Shown: piece after piece, positions 1 to 8,329 of the stretch | Layout of the letters: every line of letters begins with the position of its first letter | How positions within the stretch are numbered: position 1 is the stretch's first letter | DNA from: Pedobacter lusitanus | GTDB lineage: Bacteria; Bacteroidota; Bacteroidia; Sphingobacteriales; Sphingobacteriaceae | DNA: 64,000 nucleotides | Reading direction: 5' to 3' | NCBI RefSeq assembly: GCF_040026395.1 | Contig: NZ_CP157278.1 | Span: forward strand, 3,038,001-3,102,000 | Program-made: the position numbers and the translations under genes | The notes under the pieces: model-generated | What the model saw: the letters and a program-made list of their open reading frames with translations, nothing else | What the model was told of the DNA's origin: nothing | Database searches by the model: none

Positions 1-35
1 CAGCCTTCGCACCTCTGCCTGTAAGAGATAACTAT

Positions 36-110
36 GAGTCCACCGCGAGTCCACAGTGAGTCCACGTTGAGTCCACCTTTTTGCGTAAAAAGGTGGACTC
101 AGCGTGGACC
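36..110. repeat. 11-bp direct repeats folding into a long hairpin
   Basis: The 8-mer GAGTCCAC occurs four times at exactly 11-bp spacing (36-43, 47-54, 58-65, 69-76). Its reverse complement GTGGACTC follows at 93-100, with a shortened copy at 104-109. Positions 60-82 pair with 87-109 as a 23-bp stem with a single G-T wobble and a 4-nt GCGT loop. The T run lies on the 5' arm beside the loop and the A run on the 3' arm, the reverse of an ordinary intrinsic terminator. The function is unknown; it could end transcription of a gene left of the window or be a dispersed intergenic element. Confidence 0.8.
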
Positions 111-247
111 TGTTACTGACCTGCTATGGAAACAGACCATCCCTGTACTTAACACGATTACAACAGCGTCACATTTCTTGGCAAATGTCAAAATATGTTA
201 AACGTTAACCGATCTTATGCAACCTCCTGCTTAAATCAATATATTAG

Positions 248-261
248 CAAGATTAATCTTG
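248..261. repeat. 14-bp perfect palindrome upstream of the first gene
   Basis: CAAGATTAATCTTG is identical to its own reverse complement. It ends 15 bp before the ATG at 277. It may be a small operator or a weak leader hairpin, but in AT-rich DNA a chance origin cannot be excluded. Confidence 0.4.
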
Positions 262-276
262 CATCATAAGCTATTC

Positions 277-3000
277 ATGAACTATTTTAAATTATCATTT
301 GTACTATCTATACTTTGCTTTTCCCTGAATTTTCAGGCATCAGCTCAACAGGACACGACAATATTAAACGCTATACTCAGCAAATCGAAGATTATCGCCG
401 AGCAGCATCCTGTAGAAAAAGTTTATCTTCATTTTGATAAGCCTTATTATAGTGTGGCAGACACCATGTTTTTCAAAGCTTATCTCACCTTTGAACAAAA
501 CATTCCTTCGCCATTAAGTAAAGTAGTGTATGTAGATGTACTGAACAGCCAGGATTCACTGGTTAAATCACTTAAATTACCAGTTACCAATAGTATGGCC
601 TACGGAAGTCTGGAGCTGGACATGGTGAATTTCAAACAGGGCAATTATTACGTCAGAGCTTATACGGTATGGATGTTTAACAACAGTCCGGATTATTTCT
701 TCACCAAAACTATTCCCATTGGAGAAGCAATTGATAAAAAACTGATTACCCATTTATCTTATACAAATACACAAACTGATAAAAGTCAGGTGATCAATGC
801 ACAGATTCAGTTTAAAACCCTGGATAAAGCAATCCTGGCTAACAAACCCGTCAACTGGAGCCTGCTTTCCAACTATGAAGTAGTCAGCAAAGGTAAAGGA
901 GTTACCGATCAGAACGGGGTGCTCAAAATCAGTATCAGTCCGCGTAAAAATGAATTCATCACTAAAGGCGATCTGACTACCGAAATCAATATGGGTAACC
1001 AGGAGACGCTTAATGCCTCTTTTGTCCTGAAACCCAAAGCAACAAGTACAGATATACAATTCTTTCCCGAAGGAGGTGAACTGATTAAAGGAATACCAAC
1101 TCAGGTTGCTTTTAAAGCTATCAGACAGGATGGTCTGGCTATTGAAGTTAAAGGAACTGTAGCTGACAGCGATGGTAACCAGATTACAGCATTTAACTCT
1201 ACTCATTTAGGTATGGGTACTTTCTATCTGAATCCCGAAGGTGGTAAAACCTATAAAGCCACTGTTACTTTCAGTGATGGTACAAAAAAAGTAATAGATC
1301 TGCCAAAAACTGTTGAATCAGGAGTTTCAGTACAGGCCAACACGACCAATCCAGGACTGATCAATTTCAAAATTGTAGCCAGTGACAGTTATTTCCAGCA
1401 AAATCAGGGTAAGAGTGTTTACCTGGTAGCTCAGAATGCGGGTCAGGTATACTATGCTGCACAATCAAAACTACAAACCCAGGTTACTGCAGCAAAAATA
1501 CCCACGGATAAATTTCCGTCAGGAATTATTCAGCTGACTCTTTTTAATGCAACAGGCGAGCCTATAAGTGAACGTCTGGTTTTTGTATTGCATAAGAATG
1601 CGATGAACCTGACCTTAAAATCAGATCTTCCTGCTTATAAGGTCAGACAAAAAGTAAAAATGACTGTTTCTGCCAAAGATTCGACACAGCGTCTGGTTGG
1701 AAATTTCTCCCTTAGTGTAACTGACCAGCAGAAAGTACCTGTTGATGAAAACACAGAAACGACTATATTAAGTTCACTGTTACTTACTTCTGATCTTCAG
1801 GGTTTTGTAGAGAAACCAAATTACTACTTTGTTAAAACTGACGAAAAAAAACGTGCAGAACTTGATGTACTGATGCTGACACAGGGTTACCGCCGCTTCT
1901 CTTACAAAGACATTATGGTCAATAAGTTTCCGGCAAACAATTTCCTTCCCGAGCAGGGAATCAATGTGACAGGTATACTCAGAGACCGCACTGGAATGCC
2001 GGTAAGAAAAGGTGCTTTACGTTTAACCAGTCCTGGCCGGACACTTTCATCAGAGGCACTGACTACTAATTCAGGTCTTTTTACTTTCCCGAATCTTGTT
2101 TTTGAAGATGGTGCAGAGCTATTGATCAATGCAAAATACAATGCTGCGGGTAATAATATGATGATTGTACTGGACCCTCCTCCTTTCCCTGAAATAACCG
2201 GCAACCCTAACCTGGCTACAGAAGTGGTGAATATTGACAGTACTTTATCAGCCTATCTGGATAACAGTAAAAAACAATACAGCAATCTGCGTACGCTTAA
2301 AGAGGTGAAGATTACAGGAGCAACAGTTAAAAAACCAAGCCACACAGATTATACTGCGCTGACCGGCCTGAGTATGATGGCAGATCACCTGATAGACGGA
2401 GAACGTTTTCAGGGTTGTAACGATATGCTGATGTGTCTTAAAACGATGGCAATGGGGCTTACATTTGATACAGATAAATTCTTTATCACCCGCGATTATA
2501 TGCAGGGTAACAAAAGCACCCCGGTACAGGTATTTATTAACGGAATGGCCGTGGATGCGATTAACTTAAGCAGTATCCAGCCTGCAGATGTAGAGTCTGT
2601 GGAAATATTCCTGAAAGATCAGCTGGGACTTGTATTTAAGAACTATAACTGTAATGGGGTATTGGTCGTGAACACGAAAAAAATCCCTAAGTCAAATATG
2701 ACACTTGCCGACTTAAAGAAAATGATGCCGCAAAGCAACATGCTTAAGTTCACGCCAAAGGGATATACCAAAACAAGAGAATTCTATGCGCCTAAATACC
2801 TGACGCAAACCAGTTCATATACCGGTAACGATTTAAGAACAACCATTTACTGGAACCCTAAAATTGTAACGAATGCCACAGGCGATACAGTCCTTGAATT
2901 TTACAACGCTGATGGCAAAGGTACCTACAGAGCTGTTATTGAAGGTGTGGATGCCAACGGTAACGTAGGCCGTTATATTTACCGTTATACCGTTAAATAA
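277..3000 (+). CDS. Exported MG2-like protein with TonB-plug-like C-terminal region
   Basis: This is a large envelope protein of a family common in Bacteroidota, with no established substrate. The ATG at 277 is preferred over the in-frame TTG at 259 because it places a normal signal peptide at the N-terminus (MNYFKLSFVLSILCFSLNFQASAQ). The product is then 907 residues. After the signal comes a macroglobulin MG2-like segment (VEKVYLHFDKPYYSVADTMF, then a segment on how the protein is drawn out along strands) and several beta-rich repeats. Around residues 725-820 there is a plug-like stretch (PVQVFINGMAVDAINLSSIQ, then VESVEIF and GVLVVNTKK) resembling the plug of TonB-dependent receptors, but no barrel follows. 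It stands alone on the plus strand, convergent with the CBS gene. The family assignment is fairly secure; the role is not known. Confidence 0.75.
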   Translation: MNYFKLSFVLSILCFSLNFQASAQQDTTILNAILSKSKIIAEQHPVEKVYLHFDKPYYSVADTMFFKAYLTFEQNIPSPLSKVVYVDVLNSQDSLVKSLKLPVTNSMAYGSLELDMVNFKQGNYYVRAYTVWMFNNSPDYFFTKTIPIGEAIDKKLITHLSYTNTQTDKSQVINAQIQFKTLDKAILANKPVNWSLLSNYEVVSKGKGVTDQNGVLKISISPRKNEFITKGDLTTEINMGNQETLNASFVLKPKATSTDIQFFPEGGELIKGIPTQVAFKAIRQDGLAIEVKGTVADSDGNQITAFNSTHLGMGTFYLNPEGGKTYKATVTFSDGTKKVIDLPKTVESGVSVQANTTNPGLINFKIVASDSYFQQNQGKSVYLVAQNAGQVYYAAQSKLQTQVTAAKIPTDKFPSGIIQLTLFNATGEPISERLVFVLHKNAMNLTLKSDLPAYKVRQKVKMTVSAKDSTQRLVGNFSLSVTDQQKVPVDENTETTILSSLLLTSDLQGFVEKPNYYFVKTDEKKRAELDVLMLTQGYRRFSYKDIMVNKFPANNFLPEQGINVTGILRDRTGMPVRKGALRLTSPGRTLSSEALTTNSGLFTFPNLVFEDGAELLINAKYNAAGNNMMIVLDPPPFPEITGNPNLATEVVNIDSTLSAYLDNSKKQYSNLRTLKEVKITGATVKKPSHTDYTALTGLSMMADHLIDGERFQGCNDMLMCLKTMAMGLTFDTDKFFITRDYMQGNKSTPVQVFINGMAVDAINLSSIQPADVESVEIFLKDQLGLVFKNYNCNGVLVVNTKKIPKSNMTLADLKKMMPQSNMLKFTPKGYTKTREFYAPKYLTQTSSYTGNDLRTTIYWNPKIVTNATGDTVLEFYNADGKGTYRAVIEGVDANGNVGRYIYRYTVK

Positions 3001-3021
3001 AGAATCCTGGCGGACCTGAGT

Positions 3022-3450
3022 CTAGCTGTTAATATAACCTTCCAGCTGGGAGATGGTCTGCTTCTGGTCTTCGATGATAAATTTAACCACATCACCGATA
3101 GAGACCATACCAATCACTTTGTTATCTGCTAAAACAGGTAAATGCCTGATATGTCTGTCGGTCATTGTTTTCATACAATGATCCAGACTATCTTCATTAG
3201 TCACTGTAATTGGATTTGCAGTCATCACTTCACTTAATGGGGTATCGGCAGAAGTCTTTCCCATCAGGATAATCTTTCTTGCATAATCTCTTTCTGTAAA
3301 AATCCCCAGTAATGTACTGTCTTCCAGAATGAGTAATGCGCTGATGTTCTTTTCCATCATTACGCTGAGGGCATCCAGAACAGATGTTTCTGCCGTAACC
3401 GAAAAGATCTGTGCTGATTTAGTGCTGAGTAATTGTTTTACGGTTTTCAT
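3022..3450 (-). CDS. Tandem CBS-domain protein
   Basis: This 142-residue protein consists almost entirely of two CBS motifs (roughly residues 8-65 and 75-132), which pair to form a Bateman module that usually binds adenine nucleotides or SAM. The sequence shows the typical repeats ILEDSTLLGIFTERDYARKI and LPVLADNKVIGMVSIGDVVK. No catalytic domain is attached, so it is likely a free-standing nucleotide sensor acting on an unidentified partner. It lies downstream of the PspC gene on the same strand, with a 72-bp gap that contains a strong inverted repeat (3452-3515) reaching to within one base of the ATG. That suggests separate or conditional translation rather than simple co-expression. Confidence 0.88.
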   Translation of the reverse strand: MKTVKQLLSTKSAQIFSVTAETSVLDALSVMMEKNISALLILEDSTLLGIFTERDYARKIILMGKTSADTPLSEVMTANPITVTNEDSLDHCMKTMTDRHIRHLPVLADNKVIGMVSIGDVVKFIIEDQKQTISQLEGYINS

Positions 3451-3451
3451 A

Positions 3452-3515
3452 ACAGGTTAAGAATTAGCTATTTGAATTTACTCATTTTTTTTCAATTAGT
3501 TAATTCCTAACCTGT
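3452..3515 (-). promoter_or_regulatory. Leader hairpin abutting the CBS gene start codon
   Basis: Arms 3493-3515 and 3452-3474 (read on the minus strand) form a 23-bp stem with two mismatches and one G-U pair around an 18-nt A-rich loop. The distal arm ends one base before the ATG at 3450. In RNA this would bury the ribosome-binding region. The plus-strand side is followed by eight Ts, so it could alternatively terminate plus-strand read-through from the gene ending at 3000. Confidence 0.55.
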
Positions 3516-3522
3516 GTTTTTT

Positions 3523-5118
3523 TTAGTCGTCTTTTCTTTCTATCTGACATTTCAGTCCTTCATCACCGATGATCCCCTGGTATCTCTCCTCAATAAAGTT
3601 CTCTTCACCACAATCCCATAACGAGTATCCGTTAAGATAACGATCCAGATTTCTGGCGATTTTAAGTTTAGCTCCTACAGGCAGTTTAATCAGTAACTCG
3701 ACATGCTGATCTCTCCAGTAAGCATTTTTCTGCAAATGAACTTCAGGGCTGAATTTCAGCAGCGAATCTTTCTGCATAAAGTCATAACGTATATTTTTTG
3801 CCTGATTTAAGGCTGCTGCAAAATCTCTTCCTTTTGAACTGTAGCTCTCTGTCATTGTCGCTAAATTACCTTCGCTTTTTTCTATTCTGATCGTTACACT
3901 CCGGGGTGCTGTATTAGAACTTTCCGGATCCTTCTGAATAACCTTTCCTACGTAATCAGTTGAATTCAGCTGATACCTTAAACTATCTTCTTTACTAAAA
4001 AACATAGACTTGTCTATTTCCAGTGTATACACCGGATAACTTTTCAGTGGTTTGGTCTGTGCAAAACTGGCTTCTTCTTTAAATTCACCGCCAATCTTTG
4101 CGACAAAGAAAATACCAACCGAAAGTGCACCTAACCAGATTAACAATAAACCATAGGATACCATCTGATTTACCGGACGGGTGTTGAAAGCCATTCTTAC
4201 CGAAAGCAGGATTAATCCAAGCAAAGGTATACCTGCTGTAATAAATACCGAAACACTAAAAAGGGTCAGATAAGATCCGTTAACGATATTAAAAGGAAAA
4301 ACCTGTGTCACTCCCGAATACCAGACACCAAGAACTGCTGCCAGTGCAACAAAATCGCTCAAGAGCAAAACTGATCCGGTAATGAGTAAAATGATCGCGA
4401 TGAACTTAAAAATGACCTTTCCCGAGCCTTGTAAAAAACTGCCTAAAACTGCAATAAATTCAGTGACGAAATTACCTGACTGTTTTACCAGTGGCTGCAA
4501 ATGTTCATTAGCGTTTTTGAAATTCTCTTTCAAGTTGGACAGCTCTTCTTCAAAACTTCTTTTAAAACCCTGCAGGTTAGCAGCCTCCCCTTTCATAGCC
4601 ATTTTCTCGGCCCGGGTAGATGCTTTAGGTATAGCAATCCACAAGACCAGGTAAGCAATCAGGCCAGACCCGCCTAATAAAACCGATAATACAGTAACTA
4701 CACGTAAAATACTGACATCCATTTTAAGATAATGACTCAAACCGGAACAAACCCCGGCTACCATTGCCTCTTCTGTGTCTCTGTATATTTTACGTTCGGC
4801 AAAAGCAGAAGAGTAAGCATAGTTATAATCAGCTGCCGGCTCATCTGCTGACTGATCTTCGAAATCTTTAACAGAACCCATCAGACCGATCACCACCTGA
4901 ACATCTTCCCGCTCAATAACCTGCTTTTGCTGTGTATGCAGTATTTCGGTAAACATTTCAGCTATTCTGTTTTCAATATCAGATACGATTTCAAAATCAT
5001 CGGCACTTTTACCAAAATGCTGTTTAACTTCTATCAGGTAACCGGTGAGTAACTCATAGGCATCTTCTTCCAGGTGAATGATAGAATTACCAATATTTAT
5101 ATTTAATGTCTTCTTCAT
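3523..5118 (-). CDS. PspC-domain membrane protein
   Basis: A 531-residue protein with a PspC domain at about residues 108-170 (EEAMVAGVCSGLSHYLKMD, then a hydrophobic helix ending in LVLWIAIPKA). PspC domains belong to phage-shock-type envelope stress systems. A soluble N-terminal part (1-105) precedes it. After it come a charged, possibly coiled stretch (185-215), three further hydrophobic segments (about 235-260, 280-307, 318-343), and a soluble C-terminal domain of about 180 residues. It starts 4 bp after the PadR regulator stops, so the two are almost certainly one operon, a frequent arrangement in Bacteroidota. The likely role is membrane-stress sensing or regulation, with PadR controlling expression. 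Confidence 0.85.
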   Translation of the reverse strand: MKKTLNINIGNSIIHLEEDAYELLTGYLIEVKQHFGKSADDFEIVSDIENRIAEMFTEILHTQQKQVIEREDVQVVIGLMGSVKDFEDQSADEPAADYNYAYSSAFAERKIYRDTEEAMVAGVCSGLSHYLKMDVSILRVVTVLSVLLGGSGLIAYLVLWIAIPKASTRAEKMAMKGEAANLQGFKRSFEEELSNLKENFKNANEHLQPLVKQSGNFVTEFIAVLGSFLQGSGKVIFKFIAIILLITGSVLLLSDFVALAAVLGVWYSGVTQVFPFNIVNGSYLTLFSVSVFITAGIPLLGLILLSVRMAFNTRPVNQMVSYGLLLIWLGALSVGIFFVAKIGGEFKEEASFAQTKPLKSYPVYTLEIDKSMFFSKEDSLRYQLNSTDYVGKVIQKDPESSNTAPRSVTIRIEKSEGNLATMTESYSSKGRDFAAALNQAKNIRYDFMQKDSLLKFSPEVHLQKNAYWRDQHVELLIKLPVGAKLKIARNLDRYLNGYSLWDCGEENFIEERYQGIIGDEGLKCQIERKDD

Positions 5119-5122
5119 GGCT

Positions 5123-5458
5123 TTATAGATTTGTGTGGTTCTTCGATTTCGCTATTGCAAAGGATAATTCCTCCCAGGTTCCGTCTAACTGGGCCAGTAT
5201 GGATGTACCCAATGGTGTTAGTGTATAATATTTACGCGGCGGCCCCGAAGTGGATTCGACCCAGTTATAACCCAGCAGCCCGTTATTTTTCAACCTGGTC
5301 AGCAGCGGATAGAGCGTCCCTTCTACAACCAGTAATTTCGCCGACTTCAGTTCGGCTATAATATCAGAGGCATAAATTTCTCCTCTTGATATAATCAGGA
5401 GCACACAATATTCCAGTATGCCCTTGCGCATTTGCGTTTGTGTATTTTCTGCTATCAT
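5123..5458 (-). CDS. PadR-family transcriptional regulator
   Basis: A 111-residue winged-helix protein of the PadR family. The hallmark is the core MRKGILEYCVLLIISRGEIY, followed by a helix-turn-helix segment (YASDIIAELKSAKLLVVEGT, then LYPLLTRLKNNGLL) and the wing GPPRKYYTLTPLG. It is short, with only a brief C-terminal helix for dimerisation, as in the PadR-s2 subgroup. It is the first gene of the operon with the PspC protein and probably represses it. The upstream DNA has a TAACTTTG (-7 type) element at 5463-5470 on the minus strand, only a few bases before the ATG, so the transcript could be nearly leaderless. Confidence 0.88.
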   Translation of the reverse strand: MIAENTQTQMRKGILEYCVLLIISRGEIYASDIIAELKSAKLLVVEGTLYPLLTRLKNNGLLGYNWVESTSGPPRKYYTLTPLGTSILAQLDGTWEELSFAIAKSKNHTNL

Positions 5459-5933
5459 AATTCAAAGTTATGTGTTTTATATAGTAATATGCAATACATA
5501 GTACTGTACAAAACAGAATTAAAAATGTAACATACTGATATAGTGACAGATAATTTTATGTTAAAAAATAATTCAGCGAGATATTTACTGAATATTTTCA
5601 AAAAAACGTGCAGAATCAGGAATTGAACGGACTGATTTTCAACAGCAGAAATGGGTAATCCGGAGTATCATCTGCTTTGTCCGAAGTCCGAAAAGAAGCA
5701 AAGAATGCTGTCTGTATGCTGCTTTACCGAAGGCTGGATTTCCAGACAAAAACTGTTCGCTAAACAGTACACAGACAACTGGTTGACTGTCATATCACCG
5801 TTCAAAAAAAGTATTTTGCTATAAAATAAAAAAGCAATGTCAACAGAAAGAAATAATTATTAACATTTTAACATGACCTGGCTTTTTTGGCGCAGCATTT
5901 GTCTTAAGCTAAGAGATCATTAAATACTCGGAT
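5459..5933. other. Intergenic region, mostly unexplained
   Basis: This 475-bp stretch separates divergent transcription of the PadR operon and a small plus-strand ORF. Near the PadR side there are direct repeats ATAGTA (5481-5486 and 5498-5503) and GTACTGTAC (5501-5509), possible regulator half-sites. I found no convincing gene, RNA or repeat in the rest. Confidence 0.4.
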
Positions 5934-6092
5934 ATGCTAATTAAATTGAATCTGTTAACTCATGCCTTTGCCAGGTCAGAGCGCGTGAGACAAGAAAAAG
6001 CGATAACTCAAAAACAATGGGTTAATATCGATAGGGTAGTAATGATTATACTGTTCCTTGGCGTTATTGCCGGAGCAATTATCTTCTCCTAG
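5934..6092 (+). CDS. Small single-pass membrane protein
   Basis: A 52-residue ORF not recognised as a named family. It begins ATG at 5934 and ends TAG at 6090-6092. The N-terminal half is basic and polar (MLIKLNLLTHAFARSERVRQ, then EKAITQKQWVNIDR). The C-terminal third is one hydrophobic helix (VVMIILFLGVIAGAIIFS). A tidy intrinsic terminator follows 35 bp later with no other gene in between, which supports it as a real transcribed unit. It could be a small stress or regulatory membrane peptide; the function cannot be stated. Confidence 0.5.
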   Translation: MLIKLNLLTHAFARSERVRQEKAITQKQWVNIDRVVMIILFLGVIAGAIIFS

Positions 6093-6126
6093 CACAATAA
6101 GAATCTGAATAATATATTAATTTTTT

Positions 6127-6157
6127 AGCGTTCATCTTTCAGATGAACGCTTTTTTT
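6127..6157 (+). terminator. Intrinsic terminator
   Basis: An 11-bp perfect stem AGCGTTCATCT / AGATGAACGCT (6127-6137, 6141-6151), TTC loop, then a run of seven Ts. It ends plus-strand transcription of the small ORF before the convergent DAC gene. The minus-strand side has no T tail. Confidence 0.85.
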
Positions 6158-6162
6158 ATGCT

Positions 6163-7305
6163 TTATAATAACAAGGTGTCAATCCGGTGTGCCATGACAC
6201 GCTGCTGCAAAGGAGACCAGGAATAAATCGTAAAATGTCCATCCTGAGAAGCTACCAGTGCAATGGCATCGTTCTGATCCTGTATAAACTGTGCTGCCGA
6301 AAGATGACGGGTGCCGCCTACCTTAGCCGGATGCATGACTACTGCACCACCGCCTGCAATGGGTTCTATAAATGATAATTCTTCTATCAGTTCTTTACCT
6401 TTTGCCCTGCCTATTTTTGCACCAAATGCCAGTAACTCATATTCATCACTGATCACTGTTGCACCATCGATAGCAGTTAAACCTGCCAGATGTTCAACTT
6501 CTCTTTTCAGTACGGTCTGCCAGAAAATCTGACTGGCCTGTTTCCTGTCTTGTTTTAACAGGTTAGATAAACCACAAAAAGCAGGTTGTATACCGTATTG
6601 TATAGGTTTGATAATAGATTGCAGCCAATTCCTGTTCCCGTTTGGAACCACTAATAATGTTCCCCCGCGCTGATGGGAACGCATAGAGACTGCCAGCTGT
6701 ATCAGCACATTGACCGTATCGTTCCAGTAAGAAGGTGCGGTAAGGTCTAAAAGAGACAGTAACATTGGCGGAGCATCGGGATGCCGCGCACTATTCACAT
6801 CCACAATCTTGATCTGATCGCCTTTGAGCACTGCAATATTGGTGAATTTGCCAAAGCCATAAATCCTGCGGTGTTTGATCACCAGCAGGGCGGGTTCTGA
6901 AACATCCAGTACGAAACAGAAATTAGGAATACTGGTGGTTGTACCCCAGATATATAGTTCTCCATCTTCCTGCCAGACTCCGATGTGAATACCTGCACGT
7001 TCAACACCTGGTGCAATCTTGGTTAAGACTGTAGGGTTAAGCGGCAGACGATTTTTAAAAAGTAAAGGACTGCCTCCCTGTGCGGGCGGCAAAAAAGCCA
7101 GTGATATTTTTGGAGAATGACCTTCTTCCTTACGGATACTTGCCCAAAAGGTAGCATCTATAATAGCTTCAACAATCTCTGCCGAAGGCAAAGGAGCAAG
7201 ATCTTCTTCTCCACTTTCTCTGGCAGCGGCCAGATGCTGCGCAAAAATAGCTTCAACTTTAGGAGCGATAATTTGTGCCGCCTGATAAGTGGGTTTATAG
7301 ATCAT
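6163..7305 (-). CDS. DAC-type diadenylate cyclase-like protein (DACNV class)
   Basis: This 380-residue soluble protein carries a C-terminal DAC (DisA_N) domain, the catalytic fold that makes cyclic di-AMP from two ATP. The visible landmarks are the strand RGGTLLVV (213-220), the metal/nucleotide motif DGA (280-282) and the GTRH motif (331-334) followed by SAAQF, all in the order and spacing of DAC enzymes. Residues 1-170 form a separate N-terminal domain with no membrane helix, unlike CdaA/DacA. This matches the Bacteroidota proteins described as having a putative DACNV sensor domain. Both key motifs are intact, so activity is plausible but not shown. It starts 22 bp after rlmF stops and is probably co-transcribed with it. 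Confidence 0.72.
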   Translation of the reverse strand: MIYKPTYQAAQIIAPKVEAIFAQHLAAARESGEEDLAPLPSAEIVEAIIDATFWASIRKEEGHSPKISLAFLPPAQGGSPLLFKNRLPLNPTVLTKIAPGVERAGIHIGVWQEDGELYIWGTTTSIPNFCFVLDVSEPALLVIKHRRIYGFGKFTNIAVLKGDQIKIVDVNSARHPDAPPMLLSLLDLTAPSYWNDTVNVLIQLAVSMRSHQRGGTLLVVPNGNRNWLQSIIKPIQYGIQPAFCGLSNLLKQDRKQASQIFWQTVLKREVEHLAGLTAIDGATVISDEYELLAFGAKIGRAKGKELIEELSFIEPIAGGGAVVMHPAKVGGTRHLSAAQFIQDQNDAIALVASQDGHFTIYSWSPLQQRVMAHRIDTLLL

Positions 7306-7327
7306 GGCTTAAAGTTAAGATATTAAA

Positions 7328-8275
7328 TTATTTTTTCCATCGCTTTCTGCTCCATTCTGCCTGCTCATCTACTGACAAATAGGTCCAGGCTACAAAACGA
7401 CTCTGCTTCTGTCCCTGAGCCATTTCTACGGTCCTCACTCCTTTTACACCCACTTTATCCAAAGCATAATAGACCGTTGAAAGATGAGCGCTTTTAGAAA
7501 CCAGTGTGGTAAACCAGCTGCATTGTCTGGCGATCCGGGCACTTTCTTCTATCATCCTGCGGATAAACTCTACCTCTCCTCCTTTACACCATAATTCTGA
7601 ATGCTGACCACCAAAATTAAGGACGACTTCTCTTCCTTTCTGCTTACCCAGGTTACGGACTTTACGCTGGCTGCCCATTTGTGCTTCTTCGGCAGAAGCA
7701 TGAAAAGGCGGGTTACATAAAGTAAGATCGAACAGTTCGCCGGGCTTAACTATTCCATTAAAGATATTTGAAGAAGAGTTCTGCAGTCTGAAAGACAGAT
7801 CAGCAGTCAGTGATGGATTAACCGCAGCAATATTAGTTGCCGAACTGACAGCTCTTTTATCTACATCAGAGCCAACAAATGACCATCCATACTCCTGATG
7901 ACCAATAATCGGATAAACACAGTTCGCCCCCACGCCGATATCCAGTACTTTGACCGAATTACCTCTGGGAATGCTATTGCCGTTTACTGAGGCCAGTAAA
8001 TCTGCCAGGTAATGGATATAATCTGCCCTGCCGGGAATAGGCGGACAAAGATAGTTTTCAGGGATATCCCAGTCTGATAATCCATAAAAATGGATCAGCA
8101 AAGCTTTATTCAGTGTCTTTACTGCTACAGGATTTGAAAAATCCACAGATTGATCTCCATAAGGATTGATAAATACAAATGGTTCCAGCTGCGGACAACT
8201 GTTAATTAATTGTGGAAAATCATACCTCGAACGGTGCTGATTTCTGGGATGAAGGATTTGTTTTTCAACAGACAT
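7328..8275 (-). CDS. rlmF: 23S rRNA (adenine-1618-N6)-methyltransferase
   Basis: A 315-residue Rossmann-fold methyltransferase that N6-methylates A1618 of 23S rRNA with SAM as donor. The SAM-binding motif LDIGVGANCVYP is at 111-122. The adenine-N6 catalytic motif NPPF is at 188-191, followed by HASAEEA, characteristic of RlmF/YbiN. The opening HPRNQHRSRYDF is also typical. Length agrees with the family. The start codon lies 3 nt after a perfect 12-bp hairpin (8279-8306), and the DAC protein follows closely downstream. Confidence 0.92.
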   Translation of the reverse strand: MSVEKQILHPRNQHRSRYDFPQLINSCPQLEPFVFINPYGDQSVDFSNPVAVKTLNKALLIHFYGLSDWDIPENYLCPPIPGRADYIHYLADLLASVNGNSIPRGNSVKVLDIGVGANCVYPIIGHQEYGWSFVGSDVDKRAVSSATNIAAVNPSLTADLSFRLQNSSSNIFNGIVKPGELFDLTLCNPPFHASAEEAQMGSQRKVRNLGKQKGREVVLNFGGQHSELWCKGGEVEFIRRMIEESARIARQCSWFTTLVSKSAHLSTVYYALDKVGVKGVRTVEMAQGQKQSRFVAWTYLSVDEQAEWSRKRWKK

Positions 8276-8278
8276 AAT

Positions 8279-8306
8279 TTAACGCTTACCCAAAGGTAAG
8301 CGTTAA
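8279..8306 (-). terminator. Perfect hairpin between phosphatase and rlmF
   Basis: TTAACGCTTACC (8279-8290) and GGTAAGCGTTAA (8295-8306) form a perfect 12-bp stem with a 4-nt loop. It lies 23 bp past the phosphatase stop and 3 nt before the rlmF ATG. There is no T run after it on the minus strand, so it may be a translational control or mRNA-processing hairpin rather than a classical terminator. Confidence 0.5.
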
Positions 8307-8329
8307 TTGATAGATATTGCGGGATAAAT

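Noticed and set aside
36..110. Possible CRISPR array from the regularly spaced repeats
   Set aside because: Repeats are 8 bp with 3-bp gaps, far too short for repeat-spacer units, and no cas genes are nearby.
754..1206. Minus-strand 150-codon open frame
   Set aside because: It lies antisense inside the MG2-like gene, is cysteine- and serine-rich without any recognisable domain, and is a shadow of the real frame.
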